Shown here: one piece after another, positions 26,925 to 38,000 of the stretch
Position numbering within the stretch: position 1 is the stretch's first letter
Layout of the letters: each line of letters opens with the position of its first letter
Source of the DNA: an uncultured Bacteroidota bacterium
Lineage (GTDB): Bacteria > Bacteroidota > Bacteroidia > Chitinophagales > Chitinophagaceae
Length of the DNA: 64,000 bases
Direction: 5' to 3'
Assembly (NCBI GenBank): GCA_902826165.1
Contig: CADEDV010000001.1
Coordinates: 1 to 64,000 of the forward strand
The notes under the pieces: generated by a model
What the model was told of the DNA's origin: nothing
What the model saw: the letters and a program-made list of their open reading frames with translations, nothing else
The model's database searches: none
Position numbers and translations under genes: made by a program

Positions 26925-29900
26925 ATGTCTGCAAAAACTCTGCTTTCTGCTATCCTTTGCTTCGTACTTGCGTTTTCCGTGCAGTTTGCTGCTGCGCAGG
27001 ACAAAACCATTACGGGGAAAGTAACTGATTCAAAAGACGGATCACCGGTTGCCGGTGCCTCCGTTCAGGCGAAAGGCTCCAGAGCCGGAACAACGACCCG
27101 GGGAGATGGAACCTTCAGCCTTAGTGTAGGATCAAATGTATCCGTCCTTGTATTTTCTTCAGTTGGCTATGAAACCCAGGAGGTTTCTGTAGCCGGAAAA
27201 ACTTCTGTTGATGTTTCTTTTGCACCTTCTGCAGCTGCTAACCTGAATGAGGTGGTGGTAACCGGTTATGGTACTGCCAGGAAGAAGGATCTTACCGGTG
27301 CTGTACAATCAGTAAAGGCCAAAGACTTCAATAAAGGAGTCGTAACATCTCCTGATCAATTGATCCAGGGCAAGGTAGCTGGTTTGCAGGTTACAAATAA
27401 TAGCGGCCAGCCAGGTGGTGGTGCTACTATTCGTATCAGGGGAGCAAGCTCGGTAAGATCGGGTAATGGCCCTTTGTTTGTTGTAGACGGTGTACCATTA
27501 GAAGGTGGTTCCGGCCGCCCGGGTATTGGGCTTCCTAATATCGGTGACAGTCCCGGTGGCAACCCGCTTGCATTTATTAACCCTGCCGATATTGCCAGCA
27601 TCGATGTATTAAAAGATGCATCTGCTGCTGCTATTTACGGATCCAGGGGATCAAATGGTGTAGTTCTTATTACCACCAAAAAAGGATCTGGTGGTGATCC
27701 GCAAGTTGAATTTGGTTATTCTGTCGGATCTGCAAAAATTCTCAAGCAATTAGATGTATTAGACGGTGATGAATACCGTGCGGCACTGACAAAATATGGA
27801 TTAACAGGCGGTAATTATGGTTCCAATGTTAATGCCATGGATGAAATATTAAGAACAGGGGTTACACACAACGTTAATTTATCATTAGCCGGGGGCAATC
27901 CGAATGCGAGATACCGGTTTTCAACAAGTGCCTTAAGCGAAAATGGAATTATCAAAGAATCCGGGTTGAATAAATATACGATCGGGTTTACAGGTAATTT
28001 CAAATTCCTGGATTCTAAAAAAATGGGATTAGATGTTTCCATCAATACAGCCCAGGTCAATGAGGATGTAGTACCTATTACAAGGGATGCGGGATTTGAA
28101 GGAAACCTGATCGGCCAGGCGTTGCAGTGGAATCCAACACATGACTTAATAAAGTCAGATGGTACTTACTGGATTCAGCCACAATTTGGTGCAAGCTCTA
28201 TTAACCCGCTTTGGTTTTTAAAAATGTATGAGGATAGGGTAAATACTTCTACTATTTATGGAAGTTTGTCTCCTTATTACAAATTTACCAACGACCTGGA
28301 ATATCGTTTTCTTTATTCCATCAACCAAAGTGATGGCAGCAGGAAAACAATGGTGGGAAGGCAGATGCTGAATATTGACAGGTATAAGGACAGGGGATTT
28401 GCTGCAACAGGCAATAATCGTGTTAGAACACAGCAGTTTACCCATACATTAAGTTATAATAAAAACATTACCCCTGCCCTGAGTTTAAATGCAGTTGTAG
28501 GGTATGAGTATATGAAATTTGAATTCAAGAGCAGTTCAATTACTGCACAGGATTTTAATGATATTGGCATCCCTTATTATAATATGCTTGGCTTTTCTTC
28601 ACAGTCTTCCCGTTCGATCAGCAATTATGAAGCACCTACCAATGAGCTGCAATCTTATTTCGGAAGGGCTGCATTCAGTTATAATAATAAATATTTGCTG
28701 ACTATGACGGTCAGGGCCGATGGCTCCACCAAATTTGGTGAAAACAACAAGTATGGTTATTTCCCATCGTTCTCTGCAGCCTGGAATATCAGTAATGAGA
28801 ATTTCATGAAGAGTGTGAATTTTGTACAGAACCTTAAGTTCAGGGTTGGATGGGGACAAACCGGTAACCAGGAATTTCCTTCAGGAGCTTCGCAAACAAG
28901 GTTTGGAGTATCTGGTCCCGGTTCCATTACACAACAAAATGTAGGTAATCCAGATTTGAAATGGGAAACTTCAACAACTTTTAATGCCGGATTAGATTTC
29001 TCTCTGGTTAAAAACAGAATAAATCTTTCAGTTGATTATTTTAACAAGGAAACTGAAGATGTATTATTTGAAGTTGATTTCCCGCAGCCCGGAGCATCAA
29101 GTGCAAAGCAATGGCAAAATTTCCCTGCAATTATTACTAATAAAGGAGTAGAAGTAACATTAAACTCCAATATCATTAATAAGAAAGATATGAACTGGAA
29201 TTTCGGTATCAATGCTGCCTGGTTGAAGAATCAGATTGACGGACTGAATGGTACTTATAATACAGGTGCCATATCAGGACAGGGTAGTACAGGTGCCTTT
29301 GTTCAGAAACTGGCTTCCGGTTACCCATTGAATGTGTATTACCTGCGACATTTTGAAGGGATAGATAAAACCACCGGCCAAAGTTTATATACCGAAGATG
29401 GGGATGTGTCTTACTATGGAGAAGATCCTAATCCAAACATGTTATTGGGTATCAGTACTGACTTTACTTACAAGAAATTCAGTTTAGGTATCAACATGAA
29501 TGGCGCATTCGGGCATTATATATACAACAATACTGCCACTTCAGTTGTTCCTATTACTAACCTTGGAACAAGAAATGTCGTAAGCACTTTAATAAATAGT
29601 GAAATAAAAGAAGACCTTTCTAATCCAATTACAACATCGGACAGGTACCTGGAAAAAGGAAATTACCTGAAACTGGCAAACGCCACACTTTCTTATAACC
29701 TGGGTAAGTTTGTAAAATTTATCAGGAGTTCAACTATTTCTCTTACCGGGCAGAACCTGTTTGTATTAACCGATTTTTCGGGATTTGATCCGGAAGTGAA
29801 TGTTGATAAAAACATTGGTGGAATACCATCCAATGGAATTGAATATATCCCTTATCCGACAGCCAGAAGGATCATATTCAGTATAAATTTTGGGTTCTAA
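26925..29900 (+). CDS. SusC/RagA TonB-dependent outer-membrane transporter 1
   Basis: 991 residues from the ATG at 26925; the TTG at 26919 lies inside the operator-like sequence and is not a likely start. Signal peptide about 1-25. A carboxypeptidase-regulatory-like domain (ITGKVTDSKDGSPVAGASVQ) runs to about 100, then the TonB box region (LNEVVVTGYGTARKKDLTGA), the plug (about 120-230; PGGGATIRIRGASSV, VVDGVPLEGG) and a 22-strand-type barrel. SusC proteins take up oligosaccharides bound by SusD. The context points to alpha-glucosides or sucrose-related sugars. SusD1 follows after 33 bp. Confidence 0.95.
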   Translation: MSAKTLLSAILCFVLAFSVQFAAAQDKTITGKVTDSKDGSPVAGASVQAKGSRAGTTTRGDGTFSLSVGSNVSVLVFSSVGYETQEVSVAGKTSVDVSFAPSAAANLNEVVVTGYGTARKKDLTGAVQSVKAKDFNKGVVTSPDQLIQGKVAGLQVTNNSGQPGGGATIRIRGASSVRSGNGPLFVVDGVPLEGGSGRPGIGLPNIGDSPGGNPLAFINPADIASIDVLKDASAAAIYGSRGSNGVVLITTKKGSGGDPQVEFGYSVGSAKILKQLDVLDGDEYRAALTKYGLTGGNYGSNVNAMDEILRTGVTHNVNLSLAGGNPNARYRFSTSALSENGIIKESGLNKYTIGFTGNFKFLDSKKMGLDVSINTAQVNEDVVPITRDAGFEGNLIGQALQWNPTHDLIKSDGTYWIQPQFGASSINPLWFLKMYEDRVNTSTIYGSLSPYYKFTNDLEYRFLYSINQSDGSRKTMVGRQMLNIDRYKDRGFAATGNNRVRTQQFTHTLSYNKNITPALSLNAVVGYEYMKFEFKSSSITAQDFNDIGIPYYNMLGFSSQSSRSISNYEAPTNELQSYFGRAAFSYNNKYLLTMTVRADGSTKFGENNKYGYFPSFSAAWNISNENFMKSVNFVQNLKFRVGWGQTGNQEFPSGASQTRFGVSGPGSITQQNVGNPDLKWETSTTFNAGLDFSLVKNRINLSVDYFNKETEDVLFEVDFPQPGASSAKQWQNFPAIITNKGVEVTLNSNIINKKDMNWNFGINAAWLKNQIDGLNGTYNTGAISGQGSTGAFVQKLASGYPLNVYYLRHFEGIDKTTGQSLYTEDGDVSYYGEDPNPNMLLGISTDFTYKKFSLGINMNGAFGHYIYNNTATSVVPITNLGTRNVVSTLINSEIKEDLSNPITTSDRYLEKGNYLKLANATLSYNLGKFVKFIRSSTISLTGQNLFVLTDFSGFDPEVNVDKNIGGIPSNGIEYIPYPTARRIIFSINFGF

Positions 29901-29933
29901 AATAATTATAAGAAACTGAATAAATTAAGTAAT

Positions 29934-31538
29934 ATGAAATACACAAAAATAGTTTTAATACTTACTGTGATTCTTACGCTTGGTTCCTGTACAAAGCTGG
30001 ATGAGAGTTTCAGAAGTGAAACGACAGCAGGTACTTCAGGTGGAGGTGGTGTAGCGGACCCGGCAGCCTTGCTGGTTGGAGCTTATCGCTCCATTGAAAA
30101 CCTTTATAATAACCAGGAAAGGCTTTTTGCCTCTTTTGAGCATACAACAGATGAATCTGTTGGTCCCACAAGAGGTGGGGACTGGGATGATAACGGTATC
30201 TGGAGAGTTTACAGCAGTCACAAATGGAATGATGAACATGCGTATTTAACAGCAACCTACCGCCAGTTGGCACAGTCCCAGTTTGCTGCTACAACAGTTC
30301 TGGATGTAACTACTGCGACACCCCGGCAAAAAGCAGAAGCAACATTTTTAAGATCTTTAGCTATGTGGTATGCGCTGGACGGCTGGGACCAGGTTCCTTT
30401 CCGTGCAACTTCATTAGGAGATTTGACAGCTTCCTTGCCTGAAGTTAAAAAAGGAACGGCCTGTGCTGATTTTCTAATAGCAGAGCTGAATGCAGCCATT
30501 CCAAATTTACCAGAGTCTGGCATGGGTTTAGCAAATAAAAATGCTGCAAGAGCCCTTTTGATGAAGATCTATTTAAACAAAGGGGTATATGCAAACAGGG
30601 CTGCTCCTACTTTTGCAGCAGCAGATATGAACCAGGTAGTAACCCTGGCGGACCAGATTATTAACAGCCCGGCCGGATACACATTTACGCCCAACTATTT
30701 TGACAACTTCGCTCCTAATAATGATGCTATTGGCAGCGAGTTGATCTATACTCAAAGGAATGATAATGGATCAGGTATAGGAGGAAATGGCGCCATGTTC
30801 ATGGATTTCCAGGGATTGCACTATAATATGAACCCCAGTGGTTGGAACGGCTTTTCAACATTGGGCGACTTCTATGATAAGTTTGATGCAGCAGATAAAA
30901 GAAGAGGCGGCCCGGGAGCAACTCCGGCACCTCCTGCTCCGGGACAACCAGGCTATTATCCCGGGTTAACAAATGTAACCGGGTTATGGGCAGGTTTTTT
31001 ATTCGGTCAGCAATATAACCAAAGCGGTGTTGCGCTGCAGGATAGAAAAGGTAATCCTCTTTCTTTCACCAAGACCGTTGCATTAAAAGAAACAGGCAAT
31101 AATCTGGAAATAACAGGTATTCGTGTGATGAAATATGTACCGGACCTGGTACATCAGTTTCCCTGGGATAATGACTTTGTTATTTTCCGGTTATCTGATG
31201 TGTTGTTAATGAAAGCAGAAGCCATTCTGCGTGGAGCTACTGGCACTGCAGCAGGTCCTTATGGTTCTACTGCCCAGGCGATAGTTGATTATATCAGAAC
31301 TCTCCCAAGTCGTAATGCAGGGCCTTTGGCAGGGTTGACTTTAGATAAATTATTTGATGAAAGAGGTCGTGAATTATACTGGGAATTATGGAGAAGAAAC
31401 GATATGATTCGTTTTGGAAAATTCCTGGCTGCAAGAGAATTAAAACCTGCAGTTAGCGGTGATGAGCGGTTACTCTTCCCAATACCTAATGAACAGTTGA
31501 TCATTAATCCTAATCTAACCCAGAACCCGGGGTATTAA
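29934..31538 (+). CDS. SusD/RagB family lipoprotein 1
   Basis: 534 residues. A lipobox LGSC at about 19 ends the signal sequence. The N-terminal TPR-type helices (LLVGAYRSIENLY, PRQKAEATFLRSLAMWYAL) and the C-terminal stretch ILRGATGTAAGP, RGRELYWELWRRNDMI and LTQNPGY are standard SusD features. It sits on the outer face of the outer membrane and captures sugar for SusC1. A loop of Gly/Pro/Ala (PPAPGQPGYYPG, about 325-345) is the kind of variable ligand-facing segment seen in the family. A terminator follows at 31580. Confidence 0.95.
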   Translation: MKYTKIVLILTVILTLGSCTKLDESFRSETTAGTSGGGGVADPAALLVGAYRSIENLYNNQERLFASFEHTTDESVGPTRGGDWDDNGIWRVYSSHKWNDEHAYLTATYRQLAQSQFAATTVLDVTTATPRQKAEATFLRSLAMWYALDGWDQVPFRATSLGDLTASLPEVKKGTACADFLIAELNAAIPNLPESGMGLANKNAARALLMKIYLNKGVYANRAAPTFAAADMNQVVTLADQIINSPAGYTFTPNYFDNFAPNNDAIGSELIYTQRNDNGSGIGGNGAMFMDFQGLHYNMNPSGWNGFSTLGDFYDKFDAADKRRGGPGATPAPPAPGQPGYYPGLTNVTGLWAGFLFGQQYNQSGVALQDRKGNPLSFTKTVALKETGNNLEITGIRVMKYVPDLVHQFPWDNDFVIFRLSDVLLMKAEAILRGATGTAAGPYGSTAQAIVDYIRTLPSRNAGPLAGLTLDKLFDERGRELYWELWRRNDMIRFGKFLAARELKPAVSGDERLLFPIPNEQLIINPNLTQNPGY

Positions 31539-31579
31539 GAATGTTTTTTCGAGCAAGCAGTTAGCAATTTTAGCAATTC

Positions 31580-31607
31580 AAAAAAGCCATTTTCTAATGG
31601 CTTTTTT
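31580..31607 (+). terminator. Terminator after SusC1-SusD1
   Basis: AAAAAAGCCATT at 31580-31591 pairs perfectly with AATGGCTTTTTT at 31596-31607 over a TTCT loop. The T tract is part of the right arm. It separates the SusCD transcript from the VCBS genes. Confidence 0.9.
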
Positions 31608-31648
31608 CTTTTCATACCACTTCCCTGAAATAATAAACGGGGATGAAT

Positions 31649-31675
31649 TTTGCTGCAACAAATGCAATAGATTTG
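31649..31675 (+). promoter_or_regulatory. Candidate promoter of the VCBS gene pair
   Basis: TTTG at 31649-31652 and TAGATTTG at 31668-31675, a full -7 match, but the spacer is 15 bp. The ATG at 31699 would give a leader of about 17 bases. Confidence 0.4.
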
Positions 31676-31698
31676 ATGATAATAGTGAACAAAAACTA

Positions 31699-34600
31699 AT
31701 GAAAGCTGAGTTAAAGATTGTATTGCCCTGCCTGTTTTTCGTTTTTCTTTTGGTTACCGGTTGTGGTAAACAGCAAAAAGAAAGCCCCCTCTTTTTATTG
31801 CAGGAAAAAACAGGGATTGAATTTACCAACACTATTCAAAACTCTCCAGACTTCAATATTTTCAGCTACCGTAATTTTTATAATGGCGGAGGTGTGGCCA
31901 TCGGAGATATTAATAATGATGGGCTGGCGGATATTTTCTTTACTGCAAATATGGGGGCTAATAAACTCTATTTGAATAAAGGTAACTGGCAGTTTGATGA
32001 TATATCTGTAAAGGCAGGCTTTGTTGATAAGAAAGACTGGAGTACCGGGGTGGTTTTTGTTGATATCAATCATGATGGCTGGCTGGATATTTTTGTCTGC
32101 AATGCAGGATATATTGACGGGAATATCCCGAAGTGCCAGCTTTTTATCAATAATAAGGATCTTACGTTTACCGATAAAGCAGCAGAGTACGGACTGACAA
32201 ATGAAGGTGGATATACAACCCATGCAGCTTTTTTTGATTATGATATAGATGGGGATTTGGATTGTTTTATTATCAATAACAGTTTTATCCCTGTTAACAC
32301 ACTCAACTATGCCAATAAAAGAGGATTGAGGGCTCCCGATTGGCCCGTGGCCGAATTCTTAAAAGGAGGAGGAGATCATTTGCTCCGGAATGATAATGGA
32401 AAATTTACAGATGTAAGTAAAGAAGCGGGAATCTACGGCAGCCTGATCAGTTTCGGGTTAGGGGTAACCGTAGGTGATGTGAATGGGGATCATTACCCGG
32501 ACATATATGTGTCGAATGATTTTTTTGAAAGAGACTATTTATATATCAACCAGAAAGACGGCACTTTCAAGGATGAGATTGAAGAATGGACCCAGCATCT
32601 CAGTCATTCATCAATGGGAGCAGATATGGCTGATATCAATAATGATGGCTATCCTGATATTTTTACAACGGATATGTTGCCGGATGATGACTACAGACTT
32701 AAGACGACCACTACATTTGATAATATCGATGTACAGCGTTTAAAACAAAAATCAGGATTTTATTACCAATACACTCAAAACACACTGCAGATTAATAACC
32801 AGGCGGGAAAATTTATGGAAACTGGTTTCTATAGCGGGGTGGCCGCATCCGACTGGAGCTGGGGAGGATTGATCTTTGATGCAGATAACGATGGATTGTC
32901 AGATATTTTTGTTTGCAATGGCATTTATAATGATGTGACCAACCAGGATTTTATTGACTTTTTTGCAAATGATGTGATACAGAAAATGGTGACAACCGGT
33001 AAAAGAGATCAGTTTGATGAAGTAGTGGCTAAAATGCCTTCTACACCCATTCCCAATAAATTTTATCACAATAAAGGAAATATTCAATTTGATGATAAAG
33101 CAGCTGCTGTGGGATTAGGGCAGCCTTCTTTCTCAAATGGTTCTGCTTATGGTGACCTGGATAATGATGGCGACCTTGACCTTGTTATAAACAATGTAAA
33201 TGAAAAATCTTTTGTTTATAAAAATCAAAGCAGGGAACAGAACACAAATAATTATATCGGGATCAGGCTAACGGGTAATGGAAAAAATACTTTTGCCGTA
33301 GGTGCTGTGATAAAATTATTCCAGGGAGCCCAGGTTTTAAGCCGTGAATTGATACCCTCCAGGGGGTTTGAGTCTTCAGTTGATTATAAACAAATTATTG
33401 GCTTGGGAAAAGAGAGTGTTGATTCAATGACAATTTGCTGGCCTGATAAAACAATTTCAAAATTTTTAAAACCAGAAATAAATAAAGTTCATGAAATCGC
33501 TTATACACAGCAACCAATAAGCAATGAACCAGACACCATAATAACGGATGTTTTGTTTTCTATTGAATCAACTCTTGTATTTGAAAAGCACAGGGAAGAT
33601 GAGTATATTGATTTTTATACAGAACGAAATATTCCCCTGATGCTTTCAAGAGAGGGGCCGCATGCTGACACAGCAGATGTTAATGGAGATGGGTTAGCGG
33701 ATATATTTATAGGAGGCGCTGCTAATCAGTCAGGGCAATTATACCTGCAAACCGCATCCGGGTTTAAAAAAAATGCAATAAAGATTTTTGAAAAGGACAA
33801 AGATTTCGAGGATGTAGCTGTATCATTCTTTGACGCAGATGGGGATGGTGACAAAGATCTTTTTGTGGGTTCCGGCGGAAATATGCAACCAGCGGGGAGT
33901 CCCTTATTACAGCACCGGTTATATAAAAACGATGGCAAAGGGAATTTCGAATTATCTGCTAAAGCATTTCCGGATTATACGATGAATGCTGCAGTCGCTA
34001 AAGCTGCTGATATTGATGATGATGGGGATCTTGATATATTCGTTGGTAGCAGAAGTGTTCCTCAAAATTACGGAGTAGTGCCAGAAAGTTATCTGTATAC
34101 CAACAATGGGAAAGGACAATTTTCCGTTGCTGAAGTAATGAAACCCGGAATGGTAACAGATGCTGTGTTTGCTGATATAGAGGGAGATGAGAGGAAGGAA
34201 TTAGTTGTTGTGGGGGAATGGATGGAGCCAAAAGTGTTTTCATCATCAAAAGGGAAGGCTGTTGAAATAAAAACGTCTCTTTCCGAAATGAAAGGATGGT
34301 GGCAATCCATTGCAGTTGCTGACATAGATGGAGACGGTTTAAGCGACCTGGTGCTCGGTAATATTGGAGAAAATTGCTATTTACAGCCATCCGCTGTTAG
34401 CCCGGTTAAATTATGGATCAATGATTTTGACGGTAACGGTACTTCAGATAAAATTATTACAAGAACAGTTAATAAAAGAGACGTTCCGGTATTTATGAAA
34501 AGGGATTTGACAGATCAGATGCCCGGGTTAAAAAAGCAAAATTTGAAATTTGAGGAATATGCTAAAAGGTCGGTTCAGGAATTGTTTACAGATGTAATAA

Positions 34601-35001
34601 TAAATAAGGCCTCAGTTTATAATTTTAATTATAATGCCAGTTGCCTGGCAATTAATAAAGGGAAAGGGAATTTTGAAATAAAAAAATTACCTCTCTTTGC
34701 CCAGCTGTCAAGTATAAATGCAATATTGATAACCGATATTAATAATGATGGAAAAAAGGACCTTATCCTGGGTGGAAATCTTTTTCAGTTTCAGCCCCAG
34801 TTCTCCAGGCTGGATGCAAGTTATGGGCATGTTTTAATAAATAAGGGAAAAGCTGAGTGGGAATTGGTGATGCCCCAAAGATCCGGAATAGAGGTAAGAG
34901 GGGAGGTAAAAAGTATTGTAGGGTTTCAGTCAAAAGAAAAAAAGCAGATACTGTTTCTTCAAAATGACAGCCTCCCTGTTTTGTACAGAATAAATAAGTA
35001 A
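31699..35001 (+). CDS. VCBS/FG-GAP repeat lipoprotein with UnbV domain, A
   Basis: 1100 residues from the ATG at 31699; the longer reading frame to 31597 begins in the terminator. Signal sequence with lipobox VTGC (about residue 18). Calcium-binding style FG-GAP/VCBS repeats recur throughout, each with a DxNxDGxxDI pattern (DINNDGLADIFFTANMGANK, DINHDGWLDIFVCN). Near 520-590 is an ASPIC/UnbV domain (YIGIRLTGNGKNTF, RELIPSRGFESS). The rest of the protein repeats the propeller-type pattern. Such proteins are thought to form beta-propellers at the cell surface; their substrate and role are not established. The second VCBS gene begins 22 bp later and is related over its full length. Confidence 0.9.
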   Translation: MKAELKIVLPCLFFVFLLVTGCGKQQKESPLFLLQEKTGIEFTNTIQNSPDFNIFSYRNFYNGGGVAIGDINNDGLADIFFTANMGANKLYLNKGNWQFDDISVKAGFVDKKDWSTGVVFVDINHDGWLDIFVCNAGYIDGNIPKCQLFINNKDLTFTDKAAEYGLTNEGGYTTHAAFFDYDIDGDLDCFIINNSFIPVNTLNYANKRGLRAPDWPVAEFLKGGGDHLLRNDNGKFTDVSKEAGIYGSLISFGLGVTVGDVNGDHYPDIYVSNDFFERDYLYINQKDGTFKDEIEEWTQHLSHSSMGADMADINNDGYPDIFTTDMLPDDDYRLKTTTTFDNIDVQRLKQKSGFYYQYTQNTLQINNQAGKFMETGFYSGVAASDWSWGGLIFDADNDGLSDIFVCNGIYNDVTNQDFIDFFANDVIQKMVTTGKRDQFDEVVAKMPSTPIPNKFYHNKGNIQFDDKAAAVGLGQPSFSNGSAYGDLDNDGDLDLVINNVNEKSFVYKNQSREQNTNNYIGIRLTGNGKNTFAVGAVIKLFQGAQVLSRELIPSRGFESSVDYKQIIGLGKESVDSMTICWPDKTISKFLKPEINKVHEIAYTQQPISNEPDTIITDVLFSIESTLVFEKHREDEYIDFYTERNIPLMLSREGPHADTADVNGDGLADIFIGGAANQSGQLYLQTASGFKKNAIKIFEKDKDFEDVAVSFFDADGDGDKDLFVGSGGNMQPAGSPLLQHRLYKNDGKGNFELSAKAFPDYTMNAAVAKAADIDDDGDLDIFVGSRSVPQNYGVVPESYLYTNNGKGQFSVAEVMKPGMVTDAVFADIEGDERKELVVVGEWMEPKVFSSSKGKAVEIKTSLSEMKGWWQSIAVADIDGDGLSDLVLGNIGENCYLQPSAVSPVKLWINDFDGNGTSDKIITRTVNKRDVPVFMKRDLTDQMPGLKKQNLKFEEYAKRSVQELFTDVIINKASVYNFNYNASCLAINKGKGNFEIKKLPLFAQLSSINAILITDINNDGKKDLILGGNLFQFQPQFSRLDASYGHVLINKGKAEWELVMPQRSGIEVRGEVKSIVGFQSKEKKQILFLQNDSLPVLYRINK

Positions 35002-35023
35002 AACTTTATTTAAGCCTTTTATT

Positions 35024-38000
35024 GTGAAAAAAAGGAACTGGAATTATTGGATTGGCATTTGTACCCTTTTTCTAACTGCCTGTACCGGAAGTAAGGAAAA
35101 GAGTATTCCTGTTTTATTTGATGTTCTGGATCATACCAAAACCGGACTTGATTTTAGCAACAATCTTTCAGCCAGCCCGGATTTCAATATGTTGAAGTAT
35201 ATGTATTTCTACAATGGAGCAGGTGTGGGGGCAGGTGATTTTAATAATGACGGGAAGATTGATTTATTTTTTGCGTCCAATCAGTCACAGAATAAAATTT
35301 ACCTCAATAAAGGTGATCTGAAATTTACTGATGCAACAAGGGCCGCAAAAATCCCTGATGATGGAGGCTGGTCTACTGGAGTGTCAGTAGCAGATGTGAA
35401 TGATGATGGACTATTGGATGTTTATGTTTGCAGGGTTGGCCATTTTGGATCCCTGCAAAGTAAGAATCAGTTATTGATTTGTAAAGGAATCAGTGAAACC
35501 GGAATTCCATATTATAATGAGGAAGCGGAAAAATATGGGGTTGATTTTTCCGGCTTTAGTACACAAGCTGCTTTTTTTGATTTTGACCTTGATGGAGATC
35601 TTGATATGTATTTACTCAATCATTCCCTTCGTTATAGCAGCACATTTGCACCAAGAAATAGTTTTAAAGGAACTGTAGATTCTCTTTCAGGAGACAGGCT
35701 TTACAGAAATGATGGGGGTCATTTCACCGATATATCAAAACTGGCAGGAATTAGCCAGACAGTGATCGGCTATGGACTGGGTATTGCAGTTTCAGATATT
35801 AATCTCGACGGGTACCCTGATATTTATATTGGAAATGATTTTCATGAGAATGATTATCTCTACATCAATAATAAAAAGGGAGGATTTGATGACATGCTGG
35901 ATAGCAGTATTATGCATACCAGCCAGTTTTCAATGGGGGTGGATGTGGCCGATATAACGAATGACGGCTACCCGGAAATTATATCGGCTGATATGCTACC
36001 ATCTGATCCGGTTATTCTTAAAAGCTCATTGGGAGTTGATGAGTACAGTACTTTTTTAACCAAAGTAAGAAATGGCTATAGCATTCAATACGCAAGAAAT
36101 GCGCTGCAACTTAACAAACGCAATGGTTTATTCAGCGAAATAGGATTATATGCTGGCGTATACGCTACCGATTGGTCATGGTCAACCCTTTGGTCGGATT
36201 TTGATAATGATGGCTTAAAAGATCTGTTTGTTTCTAATGGAATTCCCAAAAGGCTTAACGATATTGACTATATCAACTATATATCAAATGATGAGGTGCA
36301 ATCGAAAATTCAGAGCAATAGAATTGGTGAAAGAGAAATGAATCTTATCAATAAATTTCCACAGATTAAAATACCCAATCGTTTTTTCAGAAACAAAGGG
36401 GATGCTTCGTTTGAAGATATAGGCGAAGCTATTCCTGAAAATAGGGATACCTATTCAAATGGTGCCGTATATGCCGATCTTGATAATGATGGAGATATAG
36501 ATATAGTTGTAAATAATATTGATGAAGCTGCCTTATTGTATCAAAATAAAATTAACGATGATAAGGCGAAACCTGCAATTCAGGTTCTGCTGAAAGGGCC
36601 TGGGGGGAATAATAAAGCTGTGGGAGCTAAGTTGTATATTTTTTCAGGAGCATCTGTTATGAGCTATGAAAAATTCCCTGTAAGAGGATTTCAATCAAGT
36701 ATGGAAGTGCCCATGCAGGTAAGTACAGGCAGTGGCAAACCAGATTCTGTTTTTTTGGTATGGCCGGATAACACAAGTCAAAGGATTAATTTAAACAGTG
36801 ATTCACTGCAGCAAGAATTTGCTTATACGAAGGGATTGCCATTATTTGACTATTCCTTAGTTCGTAATTATTCAACAAAAGAGTCAGAAAGATTTTATGA
36901 TATAACAGCTCAAGCCGGTATCTCTTTTTTGCATACAGAGAATACATTTGTAGAGTTTGACAGAGAGCCTTTAATACCCTTTATGACCTCAACGGAGGGC
37001 CCTGCTCTTGCGACTGGAGATATTAATAAGGATGGGCTGGAAGATTTTTTTATTGGTTCATCCAAATGGGAAAAGAGTGCTGTATTTGAGCAACAGACTG
37101 ACGGCGCATTTAAAAAATTGATACAACCGGCTATTGATGCCGATAGTACGTATGAGGATGTAGATGCTTGCTGGACAGACGTTAATAATGATTCATATCC
37201 TGACCTGGTGGTGGCAAGCGGAGGAAGTGAATTTTATGGTCAAAGCGAGTATCTTAAGCCCAGGGTCTATATTAATAATGGTAAGGGATTTTTCAAAAAA
37301 AAGGAGGATGCATTTCCCAATGTTTTAGTAACTGCATCCAAAGTGGTGGCATATGATTTCAACGAAGATGGATTTATTGATCTGTTTATAGGAGGAAGGT
37401 CAGTTCCGTGGGACTATGGAGCGGTTCCTGATTCTTATTTATTACTGAATGATGGCACTGGAAAGTTTACTGATGTTACTGATAAATTTGCACCGGGTTT
37501 AAAAAAAGCCGGCTTTATTAAAGATGCTCACTGGATTGATCTTAATAATGACGGGAGAAAAGATATGGTGTTGGCAATGGAATGGGATGGAATTTCTGTC
37601 TATCTTAATAATAAAGGCTCCTTTTCAAAAAAAAATATTACCTCGTTAAAAGGCTGGTGGAATTTTATTTTGCCATGTGATGTCGATAATGATGGGGATA
37701 TAGATTTTATAGCTGGAAATCAGGGCTTGAATAGCCGGCTAATGGCAAGTGATAACCAACCCGTAAGGATGTATTTTTACGATTTTGACGGCAATGGGAA
37801 AAAAGAGCAGATACTAACTTACTACCTGGATAATAAAGAGCTGCCATTTACTAATAAATCTGATCTGGAAAAACAACTGCCGGAGATTAAAAAGAGATTT
37901 TTATATGCCAAAGATTTTGCTAACGCCTCATTAAATGAAATATTCGGGGGTGATAAATTGAAAAAAGCTGAGTTGTTTTCGGCTAATTACTTCTCAAATG